From: Scilla litardierei
Lineage: Eukaryota > Streptophyta > Magnoliopsida > Asparagales > Asparagaceae
Length of the DNA: 64,000 nt
Direction: 5' to 3'
Assembly (NCBI GenBank): GCA_030789695.1
Contig: CM061136.1
Coordinates: 137,962,448-138,026,447, forward strand
Made by a program: the position numbers and the translations under genes. The notes beneath the pieces were generated by a model that saw only the letters and a list, made by a program, of their open reading frames with translations, made no database searches and was not told the origin of the DNA. Below, piece after piece: positions 11,219 to 22,129 of the stretch. Position 1 is the first letter of the stretch. Every line of letters begins with the position of its first letter.

Positions 11219-12939
11219 TGTTGTGATATGATTCCCCGGATTTGGTTTTGGATGATGAGCAAACATAAATAATGTATACTAACTTATTTGTGAGCGCAGT
11301 TATGGAGATCGTCGCCAAAATACCACATACATCAAAAGCGACATCTCAAGACTTCTCAATACGTGTGATCGTGTGCCTGGAGTTTCGTTGAAGCTCAAGG
11401 AGCAATATTGAAGTCAAGAAGAATGAAGATTGAAGCTTTGAAGACGGCTCGTAAGGTTTATTTTATAGTCTTCTATCTTCATAGATTAGAATGTTAAGCC
11501 TTGAGTAGGACTTACATTATATACTTCATTTCACTCATATCTTAGAGCTAGGATATTCATAGAAGCCATTAGAAACTTTCCCGAAGCCTATCGTTTCTTC
11601 CCTCGGCTTCGAGTGCATGTTAGTTGGTTCAAGAAGAGTCACCAACCGACTAGATGACGATCTAGTCGGTCGGCAACTCTACTCGAACCGACTAGTTTGC
11701 CTTCTCTAATTCATCTCTTTCTATGACTTCAGTTAGTCGGTCAAAGAAGAGTAACCGACCGACTAGTTGATGAACTAGTCGGTCAGTAATCCTTCTTTGA
11801 CCGACTAGTTGTGTACAGTCATTTTCAGCCTGAGCTACTGTTTCGAGTTAGTCGGTCAAAGAACGTTTGTCGACCGACTAGTTGAGAAACTAGTCGGTCA
11901 GCATTTGTTCTTAAACCGACTAAGTCATCTTGATGTCAGCCTATTCTATTTCGACGTTAGTCGGTCAAAGAACATTCACCGACCGACTAATTGTGAAACT
12001 AGTCGGTCAGCAAGTCTTCTTAGACCGACTAGTTGTCTTTGCCTGGAACTTCGACTTTTGGTTGTTCTTCCATTAGTCGGTCTACGTTGATTGACCGACC
12101 GACTAGTTGATGAACTAGTCGGTCGGTGGTTGTTCTTTGACCGACTAGTTGGGTTCAGAAAAGAGCCGTTGGGAACTTTTTCAACACGATTTTCCTTGCC
12201 TCTATAAATACAAACTTGATACGTTTGAGGCAAGGTTGAAGGTCCATTTTACAAGTATTTCAGACCTAAGAGAAGAGCTCTCCCAAGCTAATTCAAAGCT
12301 CTCTCTCCCTCACAAGAATCTCTCCCTTCACTCTTTGAGCCATCTTCCTCAAGAGAGATTCTCTCCATTGTGAGCATCTCAAGCCAAGAGCTTGATCCTA
12401 GTCACCATACTCCACCCTAGGCTTCCATTGCTGGTCATCTTCTTGAAGCTAGGGTTTGGTGACATCCTCTTCCACAAAATCCATCATTGCCCTAATTTGG
12501 TAAGTATACTCAAGGCATATGATTTTGTAAGGTAAGAGTTTATTTCATTTCTATCGTATTTGAATTGTGTCTCTCGGTTGTGAGAGAGGGTGTGATCCCG
12601 GTTTGTGGGAGTCACATGTCATTTGTATGATTTGACTTGTGAAGGTTTTTCACAAGTATTTCATAGTGGAAATCTTGAGTTAGGGTTGCTAACTCAAGTA
12701 TCCGGAGGGGATCCGGGTGGTTGGGACGTAGGATCACCGGGAACAAGTCGGGGAGACTTGGGTGGATCCGAACCCAGTAACATACTTTGTCTGCGTATGT
12801 TTTATTCTTGTTGTTCGTCGTTTAATTCCGCATTGTCGTTTGTTCATTGCACAATAGTTAGGAATAACTCTCTTAATTATTTTAAGTACTATTCACCCCC
12901 ACTCTAGTACGTGTGCAGTAGCTACCACAGGGCACTACA
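11219..12939 (+). repeat. E1 3' LTR
   Basis: 1721 bp, same ends as the 5' LTR, followed by the target-site duplication AAAAG. TATA box at 12203-12210. Confidence 0.95.
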
Positions 12940-12944
12940 AAAAG

Positions 12945-14534
12945 GAAATAATCAAAGTGAAACATGATATCTGGCACATCAGTTTTGACAAACACAACAA
13001 ATTTAGCAGTAAGTTTGAACGGCCAGGTTTGCAATTCATTTACTTAAAATACTTGCCTTGGTGTGGGTGTCCAGGCGGTGGTGACGTGAGGCACGTTTTA
13101 TCTACGTCAGTAGATTCGTGACATCAGTTAAATGGTTATCATCCAATTAAAATATTTGAACTAGCACACTAACATTTACTTAATTGCTACTATAACAACT
13201 TAACTAGTGTGGTAGTTTAGTTATTAATAACTAACTTAACTTAGTTTATTAATCTAACACAAATTAGTAACTTAACCTTGATTATTAACTTATAATATTC
13301 ACTTATAATTTATACTCATAATAATAACTTATAACTTATAAACTAATAAAACTTTATAAGAGTTAATAATAAACTTATAACTTATAATAATAATAATAAT
13401 AATAAATAACTTTATAATATAAAAACTTACCTTAATAATTTAACCCCTCCCCTTCTCTTTTTGTTCTCTCCCTCTGTCTCGTTTTCTTTTTTTTCGTTCC
13501 TTTTGTTGTCGGAGGGCAAAGGGGTGACGACGGGCGATCGGCAAGGGGCGGCGGCTTCGGGCCTGGGCGGCTTCGAGCAGCGATTCGGAGCGCGAAGCGG
13601 CGGCGGCAGCTCCTTCCCGGCGGCGGTGAGGCATAGATCGGGGCGGGCACAGAGTGTTGGGGCTCGAGGTCACGGATCGAGTACGGGGCGGAGCGATCGA
13701 CGGCGGCGGCGGCTTCCAGGGCGGCACGCGGCGCCTGGGGTGCGGCGATCGAGGTCGGGACGGCGGCGGCTTGCGTGATCTGCAATAGCTTCGGGCGCTT
13801 CCAAAAATTGGGTTCTAGTAGGTTGATTTGGGGTTTAATTTGGGTTGTTATTGGTTGATTTGGGATTGTTTGTAGTTCTGGTTTGCTTTGATTTTTGGAT
13901 TGTAGGGGGTTGGTGGAGGATTGGTGGTGTGGAGGTGGTAGAGGCTGATGGTGGATATGTGGGATGGTTGCTTGTGATGGTTGCTGTTTGATCCTATGGG
14001 TTGCTGTTGGTTGCTTCGGTGGGTTGTTTTAAGAACGAGAGAAGGGGAGGAGACAGAATGAATATGGGTGGTTGTGAGGTAGAAGGTGATGTTAAAGATT
14101 CACGTGAGATGTTGGATCTCACCTATAATACGGTGAGGATAAATGTTGTAGGGTTAGGGTTAGGGTAAAGTAATTGTTAAGAGTAAATTAGGAAAAGTTA
14201 TCTAGTAAGAATAATTCAGTAAAAAGTGATAGTAATTTTTGATTTAAAGTAGTATAAAAGTAATAAGTTAAATAAAATTAAATTTTAGTTAAATGTGATC
14301 AAGTATTATTTATTAGCAAGCAGTTAATTAGAGATTAACTCTTAATTAAAAGTAATTAGTAAAATAATAATAATTACGATTTACAGATAAAAATTACGCT
14401 ACGGTAAACTGAAAACGACGATGCGCTCGCGTCGACGTGCGGACGAATATCCCCTCGGATAAAAATGACTGAATCGACAAAGTAAAACACATGCACACAA
14501 CAATCTAAATGAGACTAGAAAACAGGCTGTTACA
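12945..14534 (-). mobile_element. Ty3-type LTR B, segment 2 of 2 (LTR 5' end)
   Basis: Continuation of LTR B after E1. An AT-rich stretch is followed by a GC-rich block (13500-13790) and ends GGCTGTTACA, i.e. TGTAACAGCC on the minus strand. Long overlapping frames in the GC-rich block show no domain and are not taken as genes. A three-unit GGGTTA run at about 14150-14165 is too short to be telomeric. Confidence 0.6.
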
Positions 14535-14766
14535 AATGCGGTCCAGCCTACAGTCCCAATTATTAATCTTGATTAGTGAGTTACCAAAACAATAACGTTA
14601 CGGATTTTAATCTTGATTAGTATGCGATGTAGGGGTTCCTATAGAGCAGAGTTTACCTCAACACGACGCAAGAGCTACTCTGACATCGGGTAGCGACGTC
14701 AGAGGTTGAATTAAAGAAGCAAGCAAGAGTAACGATCCAAACGATCATGGGACAGCTAGTGGCGAC
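14535..14766 (-). mobile_element. Ty3-type LTR A, segment 2 of 3
   Basis: The first five bases are the right-hand copy of the LTR B target site. The remaining 227 bp belong to LTR A and run up to the E2 insertion. The phrase ACATCGGGTAGCGACGTCAG here and the CGACG-rich phrase at 22135 become continuous when E2 is removed. Confidence 0.5.
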
Positions 14767-15253
14767 TGATGGAAATTGAAGTCCACCCCAAGTGATTTTG
14801 ATGATGAGCACACCAAATGAAAGCTTAGTGTACTAACTACACTACACTTAAGATGTGCAGAATTTGCGAAGCTCTACTCATACTCAAAGAAGCACACTTC
14901 AACGCTCAAAGACAAAGACGAACATGACTAAACTTAAGTGATGAAGCTCAAGCTCAAACAGAACAAAAAGCACAAAGAGAAGCTCGCTTTCGCTTCACCA
15001 AATTGATCAAACTTCCGAAGACATGTTCTGAGTCCATAGTGAGTGTGTCGTGTCTTTTTAGGGTATTTGTTAAAGCCATATCAAATAGACAAAAACACAC
15101 ACACACAAACAATTTCGAAAATACTTTTAATTATCTTCAAAATATTTTCGAGAGCTTTTTTTTCTAGTCACTCCATAATTTTCGTAGTGAAACTCCACGT
15201 ACCCTGGAGTTAACTACTCGTCTGACTAGAAGAGCAGCAGGAAAAACTCCTCT

Positions 15254-15354
15254 GGGAGTCGACTACCAAAAGTAGGGAGTCGACTACCTGTCAGAGATCA
15301 AGAACTCCTGGAACTCTCTGGGAGTCGACTACCTATATGAGGGAGTCGACTACC
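15254..15354 (+). promoter_or_regulatory. Four GGGAGTCGACTACC boxes in E2 U3
   Basis: Boxes at 15254, 15274, 15320 and 15341, each centred on the palindrome GTCGAC and arranged as two pairs. The cluster ends about 115 bp before the TATA position. The same four are at about 20935-21028 in the 3' LTR and two more precede ORF2. Confidence 0.85.
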
Positions 15355-15470
15355 AGCTGTATATTTCAGACGTTTTTGAATTTGAATTTTGAAATCCTTT
15401 GAGCAATTTACTCCGTAATTTTTGGGACAAAAGTCAAACGAAATTTGAAATTCAAATATCAGTTTTTCCC

Positions 15471-15478
15471 TATAACTA
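15471..15478 (+). promoter_or_regulatory. Mutated TATA box of E2 5' LTR
   Basis: TATAACTA here, where the 3' LTR has TATAAATA at 21143-21150. The A-to-C change should weaken transcription from the 5' LTR. Confidence 0.6.
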
Positions 15479-16458
15479 GAGCTAAATTCTTTGATGAAAA
15501 ACACAACATTGAAAATCAATCTCTTATGAAAACTCTCTTGAATTCAAAGCTCTCATTTTCTCTCTAGCCAATTTGATTTTATTTGATCTTGCAATATTCT
15601 TTTATAAATTCTTTTGAAGATCATACTCTTATTTTTATTGGCTAAAACGTTTTCAAAATACTTACTATTATTCTCTTTATTTTATTTAAAGGATTTTTGA
15701 AAAGATCTAGATCACAAAGAACTTCTCTCGTATCTTTGTGTGATCTAGACTATCATTCTATCAAGCCACTACACAAATTTGTCAAAACTTTGATTGGCTA
15801 TAGAATCGGGTGTATAAACCAATCTCCATCATTTATTGTGGTGTATTAGATAAATTCTCACTGTGTTGATTGTTGGAACACTAGACAAGTCTAGTTGTTG
15901 CCAGTTGGAAAGTCCTCGGTTTGTGAGGCAAGGGTAAATCCTAGACAAGTCTAGGTATTGTGGTTGGAAATCCTGGTTGAGACTAGGTACTTGTATTTGC
16001 CAAGGCAGATAGTGGAAATCTCGTACCGGATTGGTCGGGGACTGTACGTACCCGGGTTGCGGGGAACCATGATAAAAATCCTTTTTGTTTGCGATTGTTT
16101 TCTGTGATTTGTTATCTTTCTTGTACAAGCATTCCTTACTTATTAAATGTTCATCTGTGTAATTCATTGTTAACTTATTGTAAAGATTGTCTCTTTAATT
16201 TCCGCTTTGTATAAATCTATTTGTAAAGATCTATTTGTCAAAGTTATATTTATCTGATCTTAATCCAATCTCTTTCATATTCTTGTTAAGATTGTTTTGT
16301 TGATTAAGAACCAAGCGTAGATCACTCTACTTGGTTTCTTAGGCAACATTAGAAGGAATTTATTTGTGTTAATATCGTTGAGCGAAAAAGTTTACTATAT
16401 ACACAACACTATTCAACCCCCCTTCTAGTGTTATTTGCCATCCACAGGATCCAACACT

Positions 16459-16470
16459 TGGTATCAGAGC
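16459..16470 (+). other. E2 primer-binding site (tRNA-iMet)
   Basis: TGGTATCAGAGC, 2 nt after the 5' LTR, identical to that of E1. Confidence 0.95.
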
Positions 16471-16485
16471 GAGGCTACAAAAGTG

Positions 16486-18159
16486 ATGGCATCAACATCT
16501 TTTCACTCTGAAGGACTGAATACCATGTGACCACCTCTATTTAACGGAACCAACTACGCTAGCTGGAAGATCCGAATGAAGACTTACCTAGAGTCATTAG
16601 ACATTGAAGCTTGGACTATTACCAAAGTCCTGTATATCGCACCCACCGACGTTGAGTTTGGGAAATGGTCTGTCGACGACAAGAAGAGAGCTAATCTCAA
16701 TGCAAAAGCAATGAATGCTCTGTTTTGCGCTGTTACAGGAAATGAGTTCAATCGAGTCTCCCAATGTGAGACAGCACATCAAATATGGCATACTCTTCAG
16801 GTAAGTCACGAAGGAACTGAAAAGGTAAAAGAATCCCGCATAAACGTTTTACATTCAAAGTTCGAATCTTTTAAAATGGAAGAGGGAGAGAGTATCACCG
16901 ATGTGAATACTCGTTTTACTAATATTACGAATGAGCTTGCAGGACTAGGAAAGAAACTTTCCGAGTATGAACAGGTTATGAAGATACTAAGATCCCTCCG
17001 ACCCGAGTGGAAGGGAAAGACTACGGCCATTCGAGAAGCCCATAATGTGAAAGACCTCACCATCGAAGAACTAATGGGAAATCTCATGGCATATAAGATT
17101 GAGCTTGAAGAAGACAAGAAAATCGAAGAAAAGCCAAAGAAGACGAATCTTGCATTCAAAGCACAAGAAGAAGATTCCGACTACACGGACAAAGAAGACC
17201 ATATCACGTTCATCTCAAAGAACTTTAAAGAGTTCATCACTAGTAAGTATGGAAAACGATCTTTTAGACCCACTAACGGTATTATTTGTTTTGGTTGCAA
17301 TAAACCAGGGCATGTCAAGAGAGACTGTCCATTGGAGAGAAACAACCGTGATTCCAGAGATCGTGGGAAGAACAAAGACAATAATGAGAGGCGAAACAAT
17401 GTAAGAAACAAGTTTCGACGACCAAAGCAAGAAGCTTATGCAGCCTTCGACCAAAGCGACGAATCTTCATCCGATGAATCCTCAGAAGAAGATAATGATG
17501 AAAGAAAAGGGACGACACACATGTGCTTCATGGCATCTACATCCTCCAAGGTAAGCTCGCATCATGATTCATCTAGCGACAATGAGTCATCGTCAAGCGA
17601 TGATGAAGACTTGGATTATAGGGGAGCATATAAGGAGCTATGCAAAATGCATGAAAAGCTCATTAAAGAACATAGAAAAACACTTAGAAATATCAAAAGA
17701 GATACTAAAGAAAAAGAAGAAGTCATTAAAGAAAATAGTCTTCTTAAAGAAAAGAATGATCTTTTGCAAAAAGATATTTCACTAGTAAATGAAAAAGTTG
17801 AAAATCTAAATAATCTTCTCGTATCTGTCAAAGATAAATATGACGCTACGATGAAAATTATTGAGAATTTCAACAAAGGAAAAGCGAAGCTAGATAGTAT
17901 AATAAATAATCAAAAAACTTCATCTAGCAAAACCGGACTCGGCTATGATTCACATCATACCAAGAAACGGGTTAAGCATACTAGGATGCATCATTCTAAC
18001 GATAATGTCTTGAGCATCTGGGTACCAAAGAGATTATCTGATCAGCGAAAAGAAAGGTACGCTACTGACTTTGTTCAACAAATTCATTTTAACAAAAATT
18101 ATAAATATGTTGTTCATGAAGGAACTAAACCGTATTGGGTTTGGCTTCCTAAAGACTAA
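16486..18159 (+). pseudogene. gag: Gag of E2, interrupted by one early stop codon
   Basis: The likely original start is the ATG at 16486, but an in-frame TGA at 16528 interrupts codon 15. An ATG at 16576 keeps 527 aa in the same frame. The conserved PPLFNGTNYASW motif lies just after the stop, so the frame was once continuous; a CpG-type C-to-T change is the simplest cause (inference). From the later ATG, residues ~30-180 are the UBN2-type gag core. A CCHC knuckle CFGCNKPGHVKRDC is at 238-251, followed by an Asp/Glu/Ser-rich part, a Lys/Glu coiled coil (~355-455) and a tail with W-PK motifs ending VWLPKD. Initiation at 16576 would lose the N-terminal motif. Confidence 0.88.
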
Positions 18160-18179
18160 CTTCTCGGACTCAAAACCAA

Positions 18180-18216
18180 AGAGTACCATAAAACGCTTAT
18201 TTTTTTCAGGTACTCT
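18180..18216 (+). other. Hairpin directly after the E2 gag stop
   Basis: AGAGTACC pairs perfectly with GGTACTCT around a 21-nt AT-rich loop, starting about 20 nt after gag. Same position and size as in E1, different stem bases. Confidence 0.75.
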
Positions 18217-18293
18217 AAACGGAGGAAAACAATGAAGAAATTTCAAGAAGTCAAAACGGCTGAATCAGCACAAAAGTTTTTTTTAAAATTATT

Positions 18294-18317
18294 ATTATAT
18301 ATATATATATATATATT
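18294..18317. repeat. Short (AT)n tract
   Basis: An AT dinucleotide run between gag and the ORF2 leader of E2. Confidence 0.85.
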
Positions 18318-18419
18318 TAAATGTGTTGTAATGAGTTAATATGTGTATATAATTGTGTTTTATTCTTAAAATATTTGTTCAGAAAGCACACTCAACCTGG
18401 ATCAAAAACTCTCCGGGAT

Positions 18420-18862
18420 GAGAAAACGACTCAACCCAGCAGGGAGTCGACTACCTACAGGAGGGAGTCGACTACCCGTGCGAAAATTTCTGGGTTGCTC
18501 TTTTTTTGACTAACTCCTAATGGGTTCTATTGAGTGGATGGGTCAAGATCCGTTAAGACAACTTACCCAATAAGCCTAAAACTCATCCTAGCCATCCAAA
18601 ACTTGATCTAAAGGCCCTCTTCTCTCCCCATCTCTTCATCCAAACAAACAAAACCCCAAGAAAACCCTAGAGGTAGCCGACTACCCCCCTTTCTCCTCCT
18701 CATCTCTTGATTTCTCACCTTGGTGCTTGGACTTTTGGAGCTATTTTCTCATCCTCCTCCAAAATTACTCAAGGTAAAATTTTTCTTACTCCATGATCTT
18801 TTATTAATTCATCTCTCTTGGTTATCTAGTAGTGTAAAAATGTTGTTTTTTACTCTATCTAG
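18420..18862 (+). promoter_or_regulatory. Promoter- and 5'UTR-like leader of E2 ORF2, with a candidate intron
   Basis: Two GGGAGTCGACTACC boxes (18440-18475), otherwise seen only in the LTR U3, are followed by a pyrimidine-rich leader resembling a plant 5'UTR. AAG|GTAAAA at 18774 and TATCTAG at 18862 would bound an 89-nt, T-rich GT-AG intron ending exactly at the ORF2 start codon. No good TATA box is visible. Expression of ORF2 from its own promoter or by splicing is inference. Confidence 0.4.
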
Positions 18863-20023
18863 ATGCCTATCAAGGGGATTTTCTCCAAGAAGAGGAAAAC
18901 TACTACAGAAATTGATTCTGAAAAAGAAACTATCCTACCCTATCTTTTCAAATCAACTACCTATGAGCATTTTGTTAAGATCTCAAAGAAACCAATCTTG
19001 CATGAACGATTTGTCAAACTTAATGATGTTATCAATTATGGTATTGACAGTCTGTTAGATTTTCAAAACTTAGCAAACTTGTTCTCTTCTGAAAATGTGT
19101 ACCTTTGTTATCCTAGGCTTGTTCATCTTTTCTATGCAAACATGGACTATGATCTTGTGAAAAGTCGTTTCATAACAAAAGTTCTTGATACTAAACTTGC
19201 TATTACTGTCAAATCCCTAGGAGAAGCCCTAGGAATCCCATACTCCTGTATGATTCTTGACAAAATCGAAATGACTGATGAGAACATTCTAGAAAGAATG
19301 TATTTGCCCGGTAGACACTTTCAAACCAAACTTCCATGTAACAATCTTCGCTATCCGGCAAGGATCTTGGCTAATATATTGTCTTATAACATGACTCAAA
19401 AGTCTGGGAGCCATGCAATCCTATCTGAGAAACAAGCTAAGTGCATCTATGCCATCCTAGGTAACATTCGTATTAATTGGGCTAAAGTGATTATGGATTC
19501 CATCCTAGCCTCAGCTTCCTCTGATAGACCCTCCTCCACTCTTTCTCATGGGCACTATCTTACTATACTATTCATTAGCTACAATGTGCCACTGGATCAT
19601 GAAACATCCATTCTAGAACCTGCTCGTGTCTTTGATGTACATGCTCTTGGGAGAATGAATCTCCATCATGACCTTGATGAAAATGTCCCTGAAGAACAAA
19701 TTGCTGCCGAAGGAGGATCATCATCCTCAAGGAGAGGTAAGAAAGTTGTTATTTCAGATTCCGAAGAAGAAGGAGAAGAAGAAAGAGGAAGCGGAGAAGA
19801 AGAAGAAGAAGAAGTTCCGGCATACATTCTTGAACTTCAGGAAATGCTTCTGAAGAAGATTAGAAAATTGAAGATCTCACAAGAGAAAGGATTTGAAAAT
19901 CTCAATCAAAAGGTGGACGACCTCAAGGAGATCGTCGTAAAAAGCAACAAGATGACTGAGGAAACGCTTGTTATGATCCTTGAAGAGATCAAGGAACTGA
20001 AGAAGAACAGCGGTCATCCTTAG
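18863..20023 (+). CDS. E2 ORF2: plant retrotransposon accessory protein of unknown function
   Basis: 386 aa, uninterrupted. The N-terminus has a basic KKRK cluster (residues 9-12) that could be a nuclear signal. Residues ~35-270 form a globular part with the pattern RFVKL...YPRLVHLFYANM...ITVKSLGEALGIPYS. This resembles the domain annotated in plants as a putative transposon protein and the accessory ORF of Athila-type Ty3 elements. The pattern also occurs in the G1 ORF at 26974-29051. A Ser/Glu-rich acidic stretch (~298-320) and a predicted C-terminal coiled coil (~330-382) follow. It is not an envelope by its features: no signal peptide or membrane segment. It lies between gag and the 3' LTR, where pol would be. 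Function unknown. Confidence 0.75.
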   Translation: MPIKGIFSKKRKTTTEIDSEKETILPYLFKSTTYEHFVKISKKPILHERFVKLNDVINYGIDSLLDFQNLANLFSSENVYLCYPRLVHLFYANMDYDLVKSRFITKVLDTKLAITVKSLGEALGIPYSCMILDKIEMTDENILERMYLPGRHFQTKLPCNNLRYPARILANILSYNMTQKSGSHAILSEKQAKCIYAILGNIRINWAKVIMDSILASASSDRPSSTLSHGHYLTILFISYNVPLDHETSILEPARVFDVHALGRMNLHHDLDENVPEEQIAAEGGSSSSRRGKKVVISDSEEEGEEERGSGEEEEEEVPAYILELQEMLLKKIRKLKISQEKGFENLNQKVDDLKEIVVKSNKMTEETLVMILEEIKELKKNSGHP

Positions 20024-20252
20024 CTTCATGAACTTAACTTCATAAACAATGGTTCTCTTTCAAAACAATGATTCTCTAAAAACTATGGCTTGTAATAACT
20101 TTTATCGTGTGATGCTAGCTATTATGAAATTATCTACTATGCAATACTTAGTTGTTCCTATGAACTAACATCTCCCTTGCAGGCATAAGAAATTGAATTC
20201 CTCTCCTAATTATTTTATGTTCTGTAGAAATTATTTCTTTGTTTTTGTTGAT

Positions 20253-20434
20253 GACAAGGGGGAGAAAAATATATGAAATGCAAAAATGAAATTATATGAA
20301 TTGTATTGCTAAAACAGCTTCGATGCAGGGGGAGAACCGCATCAAAGCAGGGGAGTAAGTATACTTAAATATTTTCATCTTTAACTTACTTCATTTTTTT
20401 TTCATTTGGGTGTCATCATCAAAAAGGGGGAGAG
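20253..20434 (+). other. Multiple polypurine tracts of E2
   Basis: ACAAGGGGGAGAAAAA (about 20257), GCAGGGGGAGAAC (about 20325), GCAGGGGAGTAAG (about 20346) and the terminal AAAAAGGGGGAGAG at 20421-20434 next to the 3' LTR. Same arrangement as in E1. Confidence 0.85.
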
Positions 20435-22129
20435 TGATGGAAATTGAAGTCCACCCCAAGTGATTTTGATGATGAGCACACCAAATGAAAGCTTAGTGTA
20501 CTAACTACACTACACTTAAGATGTGCAGAATTTGCGAAGCTCTACTCATACTCAAAGAAGCACACTTCAACGCTCAAAGACAAAGACGAACATGACTAAA
20601 CTCAAGTGATGAAGCTCAAGCTCAAACAGAACGAAAAGCACAAAGAGAAGCTCGCTTTCGCTTCACCAAATTGATCAAACTTCCGAAGACATGTTCTGAG
20701 TCCATAATGAGTGTGTCGTGTCTTTTTAGGGTATTTGTTAAAGCCATATCAAATAGACAAAAACACACACACACACACAAACAATTTCGAAAATACTTTT
20801 AATTATCTTCAAAATATTTTCGAGAGCTTTTTTTTCTAGTCACTCCATTATTTTCGTAGTGAAACTCCACGCACCTTGGAGTTAACTACTCGTCTGACTA
20901 GAAGAGCAGCAGGAAAAACTCCTCTGGGAGTCGACTACCAAAAGTAGGGAGTCGACTACCTGTCAGAGATCAAGAACTCCTGGAACTCTCTGGGAGTCGA
21001 CTACCTATATGCGGGAGTCGACTACCAGCTGTATATTTCAGACGTTTTTGAATTTGAATTTTGAAATCCTTTGAGCAATTTACTCCGTAATTTTTGGGAC
21101 AAAAGTCAAACGAAATTTGAAATTCAAATCTCAGTTTTTCCCTATAAATAGAGCTAAATTCTTTGATGAAAAACACAACATTGAAAATCAATCTCTTTTG
21201 AAAACTCTCTTGAATTCAAAGCTCTCATTTTCTCTCTAGCCAATTTGATTTTATTTGATCTTGCAATATTCTTTTATAAATTCTTTTGAAGATCATACTC
21301 TTATTTTTATTGGCTAAAACGTTTTCAAAATCCTTACTATTATTCTCTTTATTTTATTTAAAGGATTTTTGAAAAGATCTAGATCACAAAGAACTTCTCT
21401 CGTATCTTTGTGTGATCTAGACTATCATTCTATCAAGCCACGACACAAATTTGTCAAAACTTTGATTGGCTATAGAATCGGGTGTATAAACCAATCTCCA
21501 TCATTTATTGTGGTGTATTGGATAAATTCTCACTGTGTTGATTGTTGGAACACTAGACAAGTCTAGTTGTTGCCAGTTGAAAAGTCCTCGGTTTGTGAGG
21601 CAAGGGTAAATCCTAGACAAGTCTAGGTATTGTGGTTGGAAATCCTGGTTGAGACTATGTACTTGTATTTGCCAAGGCAGATAGTGGAAATCTCGTACCG
21701 GATTGGTCGGGGACTGGACGTACCCGGGTTGCGGGGAACCAGGATAAAAATCCTTTTTTGTTTGCGATTGTTTTCTGTGATTTGTTATCTTTCTTGTACA
21801 AGCATTCCTTACTTATTAAATGTTCATCTGTGTAATTCATTGTTAACTTATTGTAAAGATTGTCTCTTTAATTTCCGCTTTGTATAAATCTATTTGTAAA
21901 GATCTATTTGTCAAAGTTATATTTATCTGATCTTAATCCAATCTCTTTCATATTCTTGTTAAGATTGTTTTGTTGATTAAGAACCAAGCGTAGATCACTC
22001 TACTTGGTTTCTTAGGCAACATTAGAAGGAATTTATTTGTGTTAATATCGTTGAGCGAAAAAGTTTACTATATACACAACACTATTCAACCCTCCTTCTA
22101 GTGTTGTTTGCCATCCACAGGATCCAACA
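20435..22129 (+). repeat. E2 3' LTR
   Basis: 1695 bp with the ends of the 5' LTR. It keeps the TATAAATA box at 21143-21150. Confidence 0.95.

Larger units (their letters stand above)
6022..12939 (+). mobile_element. E1: complete gag-only Sirevirus-like LTR retrotransposon
   Basis: A full-length element of 6918 bp with the 5-bp target-site duplication AAAAG at 6017-6021 and 12940-12944. Order: 5' LTR, PBS to tRNA-iMet, gag, about 1.2 kb of non-coding DNA with several polypurine tracts, terminal polypurine tract, 3' LTR. Protease, integrase, RT and RNase H are absent. The LTRs differ at roughly a dozen or more positions in 1.72 kb, so the insertion is young. It sits inside LTR B. Mobility must have been supplied in trans (a TR-GAG-type element). 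The Sirevirus assignment rests on the long gag, LTR palindromes and multiple polypurine tracts. Confidence 0.92.
14767..16456 (+). repeat. E2 5' LTR
   Basis: 1690 bp, TGATGGAAATTG...GGATCCAACA. It carries four palindromic GGGAGTCGACTACC boxes (15254-15354) and a TATA position at 15471. About 20 differences from the 3' LTR, counted by eye. Confidence 0.95.
14767..22129 (+). mobile_element. E2: complete gag-only Sirevirus-like element carrying a second ORF
   Basis: 7363 bp. Flanks are GCGAC (14762-14766) and ACGAC (22130-22134), a 5-bp target-site duplication with one G/A difference. Order: 5' LTR, iMet PBS, gag (with a nonsense codon), hairpin, a promoter-like leader, ORF2 (386 aa), several polypurine tracts, 3' LTR. 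No protease, integrase, RT or RNase H. The LTRs are about 99% identical by eye, so the insertion is recent although pol is missing. Inserted in LTR A. Confidence 0.92.

Noticed and set aside
14145..14166. GGGTTAGGGTTAGGGT, telomere-like
   Set aside because: Only about three units inside an LTR; no array and no chromosome-end context.
20981..21191. Minus-strand frame repeated at 15298-15519
   Set aside because: Lies in both E2 LTRs, duplicated only because the LTR is, and has no domain.
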